Source: Metamycoplasma spumans ATCC 19526 | GTDB lineage: Bacteria; Bacillota_I; Bacilli_A; Mycoplasmatales; Metamycoplasmataceae | Direction: 5' to 3' | Assembly (NCBI GenBank): GCA_000620005.1 | Contig: JHVF01000001.1 | Coordinates: 52,565 to 116,564, forward strand | DNA length: 64,000 nt | Part shown: piece by piece, positions 23,091 through 35,561 of the stretch | How positions within the stretch are numbered: position 1 is the stretch's first letter | How the letters are laid out: the number at the start of each line of letters is the position of its first letter | Made by a program: the position numbers and the translations under genes | Notes under the pieces: model-generated | The model's input: only the letters and a program-made list of their open reading frames with translations | Told to the model about the DNA's origin: nothing | Databases searched by the model: none

Positions 23091-23110
23091 TACTATTTTA
23101 CTAAATAGTA
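23091..23110 (+). promoter_or_regulatory. Operator-like inverted repeat before pepA
   Basis: Perfect 8-bp inverted repeat TACTATTT-TACT-AAATAGTA starting 8 bases after the -10 box, so it covers the expected transcription start. It could be a repressor site or a 5' mRNA hairpin. No repressor gene is adjacent. Confidence 0.4.
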
Positions 23111-23134
23111 AATAAATTTCTAGAAAGGAACAAT

Positions 23135-24505
23135 ATGATTTCGAATTACGAAACAAAACGTAATGATTCAATGCTATTAAAAGCAGCATTTGAAGGACAA
23201 AAATTTCCAGATTATGTTGCAAAATCAGATAATTATATAACTGAAGATTTTGAATCAAACGTTGCTTATGTATACATCTCAAAAGATGTTAAAAATTACT
23301 ATGATTTTTTAAAAGTTGTAGATTCAATTATTCTATCTAAAAGAAGAAACTATCAAGTTGACATTTTATCGTTTGTTGAAACAGGATTATTAAATGCGCA
23401 AGACGTTTTACGTGCATTTGTAAATCGTTTAGTATACAATGATGCAAAATTATACTCAGCTAAAGAAAAATCAAAATCAAAAGACAAAAACCCAGTTGAA
23501 ATTACTTTATTTTATGAAGATAAACAATATGTCAAATTTGTTAAAAAATTAATTACAATCGCTGAGGCCGTGAATGCCGCCAGAGATTTACAAATTACTC
23601 CTCCAAACGTTGCTACAAGTGAATACATAGCAAGAGAAGTTAAAAAAGATTTATCAGAAGTTAAAGGTTTAACAGTTAAAGTTTTAACAAAATCTGAAAT
23701 TGAAAAATTGGGAATGGGGCTTTTATTAGCGGTTAATGCAGGCTCATCACATCAACCTCGTGTATTAGTCGCTGAATACAACGGAAATCCTAAATCAAAA
23801 GAAAAATTTGTATACGTTGGTAAAGGTATTACATTCGATACTGGTGGTTACAATACCAAGGGTTACCACATGGATGGTATGAAATTTGATATGTCAGGTT
23901 CTGTAATTTGTGCTTATGCTGTTAAGGCTATTGCGCAATTAGAAATTAAAGCTAATGTTGCTGCGGTTATGATGTTAACAGATAATGCAATTGATGTTCA
24001 TCCTACAATGCCAGAATCGGTTGTTAAATCACTAAGTGGTAAAACAGTTGAAATAACTGATACTGATGCTGAAGGAAGATTGGTATTGGCTGATGGATTA
24101 TACTATGGTGCTAAAAACTTAAAAGCTTCATTATTAGTTGATGTTGCAACATTAACTGGAGCAATGACAAGAGCACTAGGAAGAACTTATTCAGGTATTT
24201 ATTCAACTGATGATCAAAGATGAGAAACATTTGAACAAGCCGCTTTATTAGCTCATGAAAAAGTTTGAAGAATGCCAATGCACGAAGATTTTCACAAGCC
24301 TAATAAATCTTCAAGAGTTGCAGATTTAAATAACTACAATAGTTCAGAAAAATCAGACTGTAATACAGCTGCAATGTTTTTAAAAGAATTTACTAATGGT
24401 GTAGATTTCATTCACTGTGATGTTGCAGGAACGGCAGATATTAAAGGTATGGGTACTGGAGTTTTAGTTGCTACTTTAACTGAATTAGCGGAAACTCAAA
24501 AATAA
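23135..24505 (+). CDS. Leucyl aminopeptidase (M17), copy 1
   Basis: 456 residues. All M17 metal and catalytic residues are present: VGKGITFDTGG (Lys230, Asp235), MKFDMSG (Lys250, Asp252) and TDADAEGRL-type TDTDAEGRL (Asp311, Glu313, Arg315). It removes N-terminal residues from peptides in the cytosol, as a hexamer. Start preceded by GAAAGGA. It is followed after 13 nt by a paralogue. TGA Trp codons occur at W-R-M-P and similar conserved sites. Confidence 0.93.
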
Positions 24506-24518
24506 TCAAGGAGATTTT

Positions 24519-25892
<1,374 letters not shown>

Positions 25893-25898
25893 TTTACT

Positions 25899-25927
25899 AA
25901 AAAAGTCCTTTTAGGGGACTTTTTTTC
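25899..25927 (+). terminator. Terminator after the pepA pair
   Basis: AAAAAGTCC / GGACTTTTT stem with six-base loop and T-run, 7 nt after the stop. Confidence 0.85.
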
Positions 25928-25981
25928 GTGCTTTTTGCCTTTATAATGTAAAATATTGAAATTGTAGTGGAGGTGTATAAC

Positions 25982-26842
25982 ATGACACTATTATGACAAA
26001 TTAAAAGAAAAATGAAATTAAAATCATATAAGCTTAACATTTATGATATTTCAGTTTTTGGGATAATGCTAGCCATTTATATTATTGCATCAGTAATGGA
26101 AAGATATGTTTTTACTGGTGCGTTCAATATTGGTATTACTTATGCAGTATTTATAATTTTTGGTCTTGCTTTAGGACCTTGAAAAGGTGCTTTATTAGGG
26201 ATATTATGCGATACGATTAATCAATTGATATACGGAATAAGTACATGAATGATTGAATATGCTGTTGTGCCGGCATTTATTGCCTTTTTATCAGGCTGAT
26301 TATTAAAAATAATGTTTACAAAGCAACATCAGACCTGGATATTGGGATATATATTTTTAATAGCAATTACAGCTGTTTTCATATCTGTTCTAGCAATACA
26401 TGGGCACAATTTACCTCAGAATACTTTTGCAGTTAAAAGAAAAAATCTTTTAAAATGAAGTTTTGTTTTAGCTGTAGGTGTAACGGGGTTAACCTTTATA
26501 TGAATCACCGCTTTAATATTCACAGTAATTAATTTAACAACTAGAAGCGTTGTTGTTAAATTAAATGTAACACTATTATTTTTTATTCTAGTATCTGTAT
26601 TTATTATATTAATATTAACAAGATGATTGTGAGGGCCATTTGCTTATATAAATTATCATAACCGTTTTAGAAGTGGACATTGAGATTATAAAGAATACTT
26701 CCCAATATTTGCAATTCCGATTATGTTTAAAAGTTTATTAGAAATTCCTTTTTACACAGTTATAATATTTGCGATATTCCCAGTTTTAACAATTATTAGG
26801 AAACAAACACATTTTTATTCAAATAAGATTCATACTTATTAG
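25982..26842 (+). CDS. ECF transporter S component (vitamin-type)
   Basis: 286 residues with about six membrane helices. The GLALGPWKGALLGILCDTINQLIYG segment is typical of ECF S components (FolT/RibU type). It would bind a vitamin and dock on an EcfAA'T module encoded elsewhere. The ligand cannot be told from the sequence. Start follows GGAGG by about 8 nt (GTGGAGGTGTATAACATG). The C-terminal helix is followed by a basic tail. A terminator follows. Confidence 0.75.
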
Positions 26843-26864
26843 TATCGAACTTAGAGTGCAAATT

Positions 26865-26906
26865 AAATGCAACACTTTAAATTACTTAGGTTTAAATGTT
26901 GCATTT
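26865..26906 (+). terminator. Terminator after the ECF S-component gene
   Basis: Long imperfect inverted repeat (26865-26880 / 26891-26906; AAATGCAAC pairs with GTTGCATTT) followed by T's. Confidence 0.65.
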
Positions 26907-26913
26907 TTTATAT

Positions 26914-26937
26914 AAAAAAACACCCGGTAGGGTGTTT
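26914..26937 (-). terminator. Terminator of gyrA
   Basis: AAACACCC-GGTA-GGGTGTTT perfect hairpin; on the minus strand it is followed by seven T's. It lies about 110 nt after the gyrA stop. Confidence 0.75.
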
Positions 26938-27043
26938 GCAACTACAATCTATGCATCAAAAGAATAATTTCGTTTTAAATGCATACATTAATTATAACGC
27001 TTTTTTAATTACACAATATTAAATAACTTAATTTTGCTCTTAA

Positions 27044-29746
27044 TTATTGTTCATCTAAATTATTTTCTTCAATTTCTTCTTGATTTTCAGTAGTAATAAC
27101 TTTTAGCTCTTCTTCGCTAATTGTTCTTTCAGTTGTATTTTCTTCTTGATCTAATATTTTAGCTACACCAACAATTTTAGTGTTTCTTCCCTTTAGATTT
27201 ACCAATTTAACGCCCTTAGAGTTTCTTCCAACAATTGCTACGTCTTTTAAAGAAAATCTTATTGATACACCATCATTTGTAATAATGATTAAATCTTCAA
27301 CTCCACGAACGCAAGAAGAGTAAATCAAATCTCCTGCCTTATCTTTATTTAGCGCATAAACTCCACGTGAATTTCTTTTGGTCTTTCTAAACGAGTCAAC
27401 TAGTGTTAGTTTACCAAAACCTTCATCGCCTAAACTTAAAACATATTTTCCATCTCTTGAATTTAAAACAGATACAACTCTATCACCGTTTTCTAATTTA
27501 ATGGCCTTAACACCTTGAGCATTTCTACTTAGAGCTCTGATTTCAGAGTTGTCAAATCTATTAAGTCTACCATTACTTGCAGCTATAAATAACTCATCAT
27601 TGTCATCTGCTATTAAAGCATCAACAAGTCTATCGTCTTCACCTATTTTTAAAGCTAATTTACCGTTCTTATTAATTCTTTGATATTCCAAAATACTTGT
27701 TTTTTTCAAAATACCTTCTTTAGAAACGGTAATTAAGTATTCATTTTCCAAATATTCATCAATTTTTAAAATTTTAATAACTTGTTCATCTTTTTCAATT
27801 GCGCTAACAATATTTATGATTGGTTGGCCTTTTGATTGTTTAGAAGCCATTGGAATTTCGTGTCCTCTAATTCTATAAACTTTAGCCTTGTTTGTAAAAA
27901 TTAATAAATCTGTATGTGTATTTGCAACTATAATGTCTTGAATATCATCGTCTTGGTATGTTTTAACGGTTGTTACGCCCACACCGCCACGTTTTTGTTC
28001 CCTATATTCATCAACGCTTAAACTCTTGATGTAGTTGTTTGTTGTAAGGGTAATAACTATATCTTTTTGAGGAATTAAATCTTCATTATTGATATCACTC
28101 ATTTGATCTCATTTAATTTCGCTCTTACGCTTATCTCCATAAGCATTTTTAATATCTTGCAATTCTTTTATGATTAACTCAATTAATAAATCATATGAAG
28201 ATAATATTCTTCTATATTCTTCTATTCTTTCATGAACTTCACGAAGTTCATCATTCATTTTTTCAATTTCTAAACCAGTCAAACGAGCTAAACGCATTTC
28301 AACGATTGCTTTGGTTTGAATTTCTGTTAAAGAAAATTCTTCGCCTAATTTATCTTGAGCTTCTTGACTACTTTTCGATTTTTTAATAATTTCAATTACT
28401 CTATCAATGTTTTCAATAGCTATTTTTAAACCTTCAAGAATGTGAGCACGAGCTAAATCTTTTTCTAAATCAAATTTTAATCTACGTGTTACAACATCTA
28501 CTTGGTGATCTAAATAAACTTCTAGGGTTTGTTTTAAATTTAACAATCTTGGTTCGTTTTTAACTAACGAAATCATGTTAAATGAAAAATTAGTTTGCAA
28601 TCTAGTTAATTTAAATAATTTATTTAATATAACCTCTGGCACAAATCCCTTTTTAATTTCAATGACAATTCTAATACCATCACGGTTAGATTCATCTCTA
28701 AAATCTCCGATTCCTTCAATTTTTTTAAATTTAATTAATTCAGAAATTTTTTCCATTATTTCGGTCTTTTTAACTTCATAAGGGATTTCAGTAACAATTA
28801 TCTTACTTTTACCATTGCTTAACTCTTGGATATGAGTTCTTGAACGCATTGTTATAGAACCACGACCAGTATTGTATGCTTCAATTAAACCAGCCTTATT
28901 AAAGATGATTCCCCCAGTCGGAAAATCTGGCGCTAAAACATGTTTCATTAATTCTTCAATTGTTATTTGAGGATTTTTAGCTAAAGCACAAACAGCATCA
29001 ATTACCTCAGATAAATTATGAGGCGGTATATTTGTTGCCATACCAACGGCAATACCACTTGTTCCTGAAACTAATAGATTAGGAAAACGAGCTGGTAGAA
29101 CAACTGGTTCTTTTTCGGTTCCGTCATAGTTATCAATAAAGTCAACTGTATTCTTTTTAATACTGTCAACCATTGCGCCGGCAATTTTACTCATTCTTGC
29201 CTCAGTATAACGCATGGCGGCAGCTTCATCGCCGTCGATTGATCCAAAGTTACCATGACCATCAATTAATGGGTAACGTAGCGAGAAATCTTGAGCCATT
29301 CTAACCATTGCTTCGTAAACTGAACTATCGCCATGAGGGTGATATTTACCTAAAACATCCCCGACAATACGCGCAGATTTTTTATGCGGAGCAGTATGAA
29401 ACATTGAAAGTTCACTCATTCCATAAAGAATTCTTCTATGAACTGGTTTTAGACCATCTCTTGCATCTGGCAATGCACGAGAAACTATAACACTCATTGC
29501 ATATTCAATGAATGAACTCTTCATAACTGATGCTAGATCTGCTGGCCTTAAACCATTTACTTCTGAATCTAAAAGATTAGGTTCAACTTTATAACCTTCT
29601 TTTTCTTGTGGCGGAAGTTCCTCTTCTTCATCTTCGATAGTAGCTTCTTCTACGAAAACCTTTTTTATTTCATCTTCAAATTCGTAATTTTCATTATCAT
29701 CTTCGTATAATTTTTTATATTGTTCTTTATCGTCATTATTATTCAT
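27044..29746 (-). CDS. gyrA: DNA gyrase subunit A
   Basis: 900 residues. The active-site Tyr is in [11 protein letters not shown]; the quinolone region reads [12 protein letters not shown] (Ser and Glu at the two common resistance positions). The C-terminal domain has the GyrA box (QKRGGVG), which distinguishes GyrA from ParC. The N-terminus carries about 60 extra acidic residues before the conserved [19 protein letters not shown] start. GyrB would be elsewhere. A TGA Trp codon at ~28106 sits between the two halves of the reading frame. Confidence 0.95.
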
Positions 29747-29790
29747 AATTTCTCCTGAGTTAATATATTAAAATATATTAAAATTATATC

Positions 29791-29818
29791 AAAAAAACCT
29801 CGTTTATTTCAAACGAGG
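29791..29818 (-). terminator. Terminator of the DUF402 gene
   Basis: CCTCGTTT / AAACGAGG perfect 8-bp stem, five-base loop, followed on the minus strand by seven T's. Confidence 0.85.
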
Positions 29819-29836
29819 TCATGACAGGAATAACAA

Positions 29837-30451
29837 TTAAATATCTCCCGCTTCTTTTAACATTTTTTGTATACTATCAACTAGTTTTTTTGAAAAAATA
29901 CCGGATTTAGTTTTATGCTGTTCATGTAGAAAATCAAGCTCATCATAAATTTTGTAAATTAATTTAAGTGAATAATTATAATTAACAATCGAATTTTTAA
30001 AGTCTTGTCAATCAATAACATTAAAATCCTTATCGGCATAGCATTTTACATCAATATCAAAATCAATATATTTTATAATCCCATTATCAACATAAAAAGG
30101 ACTTGCTAGATTAATATAAGTGTAATTATTTTTTGATTTATTAAGAGTTATACTTGCATTATAAAATCTATTTTTAGCAAAAAAGAATAGAATTGGTTCT
30201 GATACAACTCAATTAATATTTTCTTCCATTACTTTGCTTTTAACTAATAAAACAACAACGAAATCGTCAAGATTTGCAACTATTTTTGCTCCCTCATATT
30301 GACGATAAACAGTTCCATCATATTTAAATGCTTGTATTGACGTTATTTGTCCCATCTCAAAGAGACGGCGGTGATTTTTCTTAGTTTTGTTACTATAGTC
30401 TGGACCACTAAAAAGATCCTGAAAACTATTTATTTTATTATCGAGCTTCAC
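29837..30451 (-). CDS. DUF402-family protein (Ntdp-like nucleoside tri/diphosphate phosphatase)
   Basis: 204 residues. The start is GTG at 30451 after GGGAGAA. The DUF402 core is seen: YGTVYRQ-type region (KYDGTVYRQYEG), then YINLASPFYVDNG and YIDFDIDVKCYADKDF with clustered Asp residues that bind metal in the family (FomD/Ntdp). Family members hydrolyse nucleoside tri- and diphosphates. Single gene with its own terminator. Confidence 0.75.
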
Positions 30452-30802
30452 AATTTCTCCCGGTTATTATTTAGAATTTTGTTAATACATAAATTAAATG
30501 AAATAATACTTTTTATTAATTCACTAATTAAATAATACCAAATATTACTAAAAGAAGGTAAAAGCTTTTATTCTATAAGGTTAAAATCTAGGATTTCAAT
30601 ATTTTTTTGAGACTAGAATTTAATTTTATAAATGTAAATAGCCTTTTTAATGAAAACTTAATAATAGTTTATATTTAAATAAATTATTAAAAAATATTGT
30701 AAATTACAATAATAAAGTGCCGATTTTAATCTTATTTATAACTATCGTGTTAAACTTATAAATTGAAAATTAATTTACTTAATTGAAAGGAAAAAAAGTT
30801 AA
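30452..30802. other. Intergenic region, divergent promoters
   Basis: 351 bases between the DUF402 gene (minus) and the TM2 gene (plus). Very A+T-rich; no open frame, repeat or RNA structure is visible. It presumably holds the promoters of both genes. Confidence 0.6.
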
Positions 30803-31033
30803 ATGAAATCATCAAAAAATTGGCTAGTAACACTTTTATTATCTATATTTTTAGGTAAGTTTGGAGTCGACCGTTTTTATGCGGGCAGAATAGGGCTTGG
30901 CATTGCTAAATTATTAACATTAGGTGGTTTTGGAATTTGAACTATAATCGACATAATTTTAGTAGCAACAGGGCAAATGAAAGACGGCGAAGGAAAATAT
31001 ATTCAAGAAGAATTTAAACAAAGCAGTAACTAA
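30803..31033 (+). CDS. TM2 domain-containing small membrane protein
   Basis: 76 residues. The TM2 pattern is clear: two membrane helices joined by a DRFYAGR motif ([16 protein letters not shown]) and an Asp in the second helix ([11 protein letters not shown]). Function unknown. Preceded by GAAAGG 15 nt upstream and followed by a terminator, so it is a single-gene unit. Confidence 0.8.
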
Positions 31034-31047
31034 TTTTGGCTAATATA

Positions 31048-31080
31048 CAAAAAACCGAGCGCTCATTGCCCGGTTTTTTG
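31048..31080 (+). terminator. Terminator after the TM2 gene
   Basis: AAAAAACCG / CGGTTTTTT stem with a 13-nt loop. Confidence 0.75.
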
Positions 31081-31180
31081 TATAAGTTAACTTCGATTAC
31101 TTTAGTTTTAAAAAAATATGTAGAGTTAAGTTAAAAATAATTTTTATCCTTTATTTTTAAAATAGTTTAATATTTTTAAT

Positions 31181-31792
31181 ATGAGATTAAGACATAACAA
31201 AGATGCTATTAATATAATAGAAGAAAGTAATTATTCAATTAAAACTTTCCCCCTTTTAATTAAAGAAAATACTATTTTAGAAATCGGTATGGGTAAGGGA
31301 AAAATGTTATCTGAATTAGCAAAAAACCACCCAGAAAATATTTATATTGGCTTGGAAAAATATTCAACTCCAGCGCTTTCAGCACTTAAAAAAATTGAAG
31401 AGAATAATTTAGATAATATGTTTATTTTGATAGGAGATGCTATTAAAATAAACGAATATTTTTCAGGAAAAATTAATACAATTTGATTAACATTTTCAGA
31501 TCCTTGACCCAAGAAAAGGCATTTTAAGAGAAGACTTGTGTATCGTGACTTTTTAAAACAATATAAAGAGATTTTGTCAGAAGATGGCGTTATTTATTTT
31601 AAAAGTGATAATGACGGTTTATATGAGTTTGCATTAGAAGAATTGGAAGCATTTAACGCGAATATCATTTATAAAACTACTGATTTACACAATTGTGATT
31701 TTGAAATAGAAAACCATTTTACTGATTACGAGAAAAAATTTAATGAACTAGGTAAAAATATTAATTTTATAGCTTTTAATTTTAAAAAATAG
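31181..31792 (+). CDS. trmB: tRNA (guanine-N7)-methyltransferase
   Basis: 203 residues. SAM-binding EIGMGKGKML, then NIYIGLEKYSTPAL, and the family signature FSDPWPKKRHFKRRLV. It methylates G46 of tRNA. The ATG has no ribosome binding site and follows a TTTAATATTT box closely, so it may be leaderless. A bidirectional terminator shared with the following lipoprotein gene ends the unit. Confidence 0.93.
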
Positions 31793-31795
31793 TAT

Positions 31796-31827
31796 AAAAA
31801 TACTCGCCTTACTGGTGAGTATTTTTA
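31796..31827. terminator. Bidirectional terminator between trmB and lipoprotein gene
   Basis: AAAAATACTC / GAGTATTTTT inverted repeat with T/A runs on both sides, between convergent genes. Confidence 0.75.
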
Positions 31828-31842
31828 ATATATATATTAATA

Positions 31843-33357
31843 TTATTGAGCTGATGCTGGTTCAACTGTTTCTCCAGATCCTGATGTTCCTGAAGCTTCC
31901 CCACCTTCTGGTGCTGTAGGTGTTGCTGGTTGTGAAGATGTTTCTCCTTCTGATGTTGTAGGTTCTGTTACTGTGCCATTTGATGAGCCTGAAGCTGGTG
32001 TTCCACCATTTTCATTATTTGTACCGGCGCCTTCTTCAGTTGTTGAAGAGCTTGTTTCGCCTGTTGAACTACCATTTTGGTCTCCACCAGTTGCTTCTGT
32101 GTTGGTTCCACCAGTTGTAGTTCCTGCACTATTAGAATCTCCTGTTGATCCGTTTCCTTGGTCAGTACTATCTGCACCGTTTGATGTTCCTTCACTACCT
32201 GTTCCTTCATTTGGTTTAACTGTAGGTGATGAATCTGATCCACCGGTTGTTCCGGTTCCTGTTGAAGCGTTTGCGTCGCTTGATGAGCCGTTTCCGCCTT
32301 GAGTATCTGTTCCTGCGTTAGCTGATTCATCTTTATTTGAACCTTCTGATTCATTTGTATTAGGTGTTGATGAGCCTGCAGATGAGCCTGTTGAACCAGT
32401 TCCTTGGTCAGTACTATCTGCACCGTTTGATGTTCCTTCACTACCTGTTCCTTCATTTGGTTTAACTGTAGGTGATGAATCTGATCCACCGGTTGTTCCA
32501 GTTCCTGTTGAAGCGTTTGCGTCGCTTGATGAGTTGCTTCCGCCCTGAGCATCTGTTCCTGCGTTAGCTGATTCGTCTTTATTTGAACCTTCTGAACCAT
32601 TTGTGTTAGGTGTTGCTGAACCTGCAGATGAGTCTGTTGAACCAGTTCCTTGGTTTCCTGTGTTTTCTGAAGTTCCTGCTTCTCCTTCTGTTCCTGAATT
32701 TTCGTTAGTTGTAGCTTCTTCTAATTCGATAGGTAATACAACTTTGAAAATTTCTGTTCCAATAACTGGTTCTTTTCTAGGAACGAAAAATGCACCTTTG
32801 AATTCTAATGTAATGGTTTTTTCTGCTTCATTAACTGTAAATTTCAATTGTGAATTAATTTTTGTTTGATTGTTTTTTGAAGATTTGTAGGTTGGTGAAT
32901 CTGGGTTGGCTACTTGGAAGTTGTATTTAACTTCTTTATCACTATCAACAAATGATTTATTGACTTCAAAAATTTGTTTTTGAGAAGCTTGTTTTCAATC
33001 AGGTTTTCCATCATATAATGCAATATTATATGCTGTGAAACTGTAAGCTAAAACTGCTCCTTGAGCTTTTAGGGCTTCTAATAATGTTGATTTTGTATAA
33101 TCGCTTCCTAAATTGAAAGTGAAGTTAGAAGCAACTGCAAGAGCTTTAGCTTTTTCATTTGCTTTAGCAACAAGAGGGTCAACTTGTGATTCATTTGTTT
33201 TTGGTTCTTCTGGTTTTTTGTCTTTTTCTTTGTTTACTTCATTTGTTTTTGGTTCTTCTGGTTTGGCAGGTGTTTGACATGAAATCGCCGCAACTGGTAA
33301 TGAAGCGAATGATGTTAACGCTACCAATGATAGTAATATTTTTTTAGATTTCTTCAT
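31843..33357 (-). CDS. Surface lipoprotein with 82-residue tandem repeats
   Basis: 504 residues. Signal peptide with lipobox AAISC (Cys27). Two KPEEPKTNE-containing short repeats follow at ~32-57, then a folded-looking part up to ~210, and a low-complexity C-terminal half rich in Gly, Ser, Thr, Asn and Glu. Within it two near-identical units of 82 residues (246 bp; about 32161-32406 and 32407-32652) lie in tandem. The architecture is that of size-variable surface lipoproteins of mycoplasmas. Base composition of the repeat region is richer in G+C than the neighbours. Start preceded by AAGGAG. Confidence 0.85.
32161..32652 (-). repeat. Two tandem 246-bp repeats
   Basis: The unit starting at 32161 recurs at 32407 with a period of exactly 246 bp (82 codons), so copy-number change keeps the frame. 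The copies differ at scattered positions; the first ~110 bases are almost identical. Confidence 0.85.
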
Positions 33358-33569
33358 ATTTTTTCTCCTTAAATAATTTATACATTTATTATAACATAGT
33401 CATATTATTATGATTTTCATATTAATTAGCTTTTATTATTTAGACATTAACCATAAAAGTCTATACTTTTAAAAACGGTTAGTTTAAATAATTATCAGCC
33501 AATTAATTGAAAATAGATACGGTAAAGTAAGTTAATTTTTTTATAATTTATAAATATAAGGGAGATAAA

Positions 33570-34376
33570 GTGATTACAGAAAGATTATTTAATGTGTGCG
33601 GAGAATTAATTAATGCTTATGTTGAAGATACAGGTAAGCCTTATAAAGTTTTATTAATTCATGGATTTGGATCTTACTGACAAATGTTTTATCGTCTAAT
33701 TGATATTAAAGACAGAGATTTTGATATTGCTGCTTTGGATATGCCAGGTTGTGGTAAAAGTTCATATAATGAAAAAATAACACTTGAGCATTATGCAAAC
33801 GTAGTTACTGAGTTTATAAAAATGATTGGCTATGAAAATTGTTTAGTTATTTCTCATAGTATGGGAGCTGTTACTGCTCTTAGTCTATTAAATTCTAAAA
33901 TTGCAAAATACGGAATATTGACATCACCATTTAACTATAAAACTAATTTAATATCATTGTCTTGAATAAAAAATTATGAAAGACAATTTAAAAATATACG
34001 AACAATAAAAAAAGAAGCAAAGAATAGTGATAGAATTTTGCCATCTAAAATTAGTTTAAAAGAATTAGCCATAGGCTTCAAAGATATATTTAGAAACAAA
34101 ATGTTATTTAGTTTTCTTATTAAAGAAGTTTTGAATAAAAAATATTTAGATCAGTCAATAAAACCTTTATACAAAAATACTAATAATTATCTTATGATTG
34201 AAGGTTCTGTTGATAATATTGTTCCTTTAGATTCAGTTATTGAAGTGGCTGCCGAACTTAATAAAAAGCTAATTATATTTGATAATCTAACTCATTTTAT
34301 CTGAGATGAAATGACAGATGAACAACTCTATAAAATCGAGGATTTAATAGATAAAATTAATTGCGATAATCAATAA
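33570..34376 (+). CDS. Alpha/beta hydrolase
   Basis: 268 residues. The start is GTG at 33570, preceded by AAGGGAG. The fold signature is complete: oxyanion HGFGSYW, nucleophile elbow SHSMGA (Ser97), and a C-terminal LTHF with the likely catalytic His. Substrate unknown; such hydrolases in mycoplasmas are annotated as esterases/lipases. No signal peptide, so cytosolic. A separate gene follows after about 110 nt. Confidence 0.8.
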
Positions 34377-34450
34377 AATATTTTTATTAAAACATTAGCT
34401 AAGTTGATTGATTCATCTATAAAACCAATAAAGCAAGTATTCATGTATGA

Positions 34451-34456
34451 TATAAT
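34451..34456 (+). promoter_or_regulatory. -10 box before the small membrane protein pair
   Basis: TATAAT 35 nt before the ATG at 34491. No clear -35. Confidence 0.4.
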
Positions 34457-34490
34457 TAAAATGTTAAAAAAATATATAGAAAGGGATGCT

Positions 34491-34955
34491 ATGAAAAAAT
34501 ATAAAGGTATATTTATAGCTAATTTAATTTTATCAATATTAAGTACAATTTTAGTATGTATATCTTCATTGATGTATTTAGTACACTTTGCAGTAAATGG
34601 AACTTCATCACATAATAATGAAGACTTTATTAAAAGTTTATCATTGCTAGGTGTTGGCTACTTTTTAGTTTTAGGATTTGGAAGTTTTTTAGGATTTATC
34701 ACATTTATTTTAAATATAGTTTGTGGTGCGCTTCTCGTATCAAAACCTGGATATTCAGGAGTTGGGATTTTAATTTTAGTTGGAGCATTTCTTTTACCAG
34801 TTTTGGCATTTATCGGGGTTTGCATCGGGTTGGCAAAAATTTCTAAAGATGATCAAAACAATCAGCTTAATCAATCTAATTTAAATAGTTTTAATCAAAA
34901 TAATTACAACTCATATAGCCAAAATGACCAAAATAACTTTAATCAAGGATTGTAG
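34491..34955 (+). CDS. Small membrane protein with Asn/Gln-rich tail
   Basis: 154 residues. Start chosen at 34491 because AAAGGGAT lies just upstream; an earlier in-frame ATG at 34404 precedes the likely promoter. Three to four membrane helices are followed by a ~35-residue cytoplasmic-type tail very rich in Asn, Gln and Ser. No family recognised. The next gene starts 7 nt after its stop and looks similar in size and topology. Confidence 0.65.
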   Translation: MKKYKGIFIANLILSILSTILVCISSLMYLVHFAVNGTSSHNNEDFIKSLSLLGVGYFLVLGFGSFLGFITFILNIVCGALLVSKPGYSGVGILILVGAFLLPVLAFIGVCIGLAKISKDDQNNQLNQSNLNSFNQNNYNSYSQNDQNNFNQGL

Positions 34956-34962
34956 AGAGAAT

Positions 34963-35352
34963 ATGTTTAAAAATAAAAAATTAACGGTTGCAACTATTGC
35001 CCTAAATGCAGTGTCAATTGCCTTTTCAGCAATATCATTTATATTAATATTATTGAATTTAGTAATAAAAGCTTCAAACTTAAGTTTGGAAGTTAAAAGC
35101 TTAGTTAAAAGTATTTCAATGTTACCTGTTTATGTTTTTGTTTTCGTTTGATTAGCAACACAAATATTGAATATTATTTTAGGTGCTGTTTCTTTAATAG
35201 AAGATAAAAACAATCTAAAAGAGTTTATTTTATTAATAGTAGGAACAATTTTGGGTATTGCTATAATTTCTTTAATAGGTTCAATTATGCTTTACAAAAA
35301 ATACTTTAAAAAACAACAAGTTAAAACAATTACAAGTCAACAAACTTTATAA
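34963..35352 (+). CDS. Small membrane protein
   Basis: 129 residues, three membrane helices with a charged tail (KKYFKKQQ). Start at 34963 is preferred over one at 34924 because the latter overlaps the upstream gene in another frame and would add a non-hydrophobic extension. Probably cotranscribed with the preceding small membrane protein. Function unknown. Confidence 0.6.
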
Positions 35353-35366
35353 TATTTTTTTTGAAT

Positions 35367-35399
35367 AAAGATGTATCCATAGTGATGCATCTTTTTATT
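35367..35399 (+). terminator. Terminator after small membrane protein pair
   Basis: AAAGATG / CATCTTT stem with inner pairing and a T-rich tail. Confidence 0.7.
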
Positions 35400-35561
35400 T
35401 TTAAAAAGATATAAGTTTAGTAAAAAGTAAAATATCAATAAAGTAAATTTTAAGTATCTTTTTGGCTAAACAATCGCATTTTTATTGATTTTTTAGTTAA
35501 AAAATGGCTTAAAAGTTGATTAGAATGATTTATTAGTTTTTAATTTAGTAAAATATAAATT

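Noticed and set aside
27044..28108. gyrA split into two genes
   Set aside because: The two frames join through one TGA (Trp) codon at 28106; UGA is Trp in this genome.
31968..32600. A 210-codon minus-strand frame rich in Gln/Val inside the repeat lipoprotein
   Set aside because: It is a shadow frame of the repetitive coding sequence: it lacks a ribosome binding site and mirrors the repeat period.
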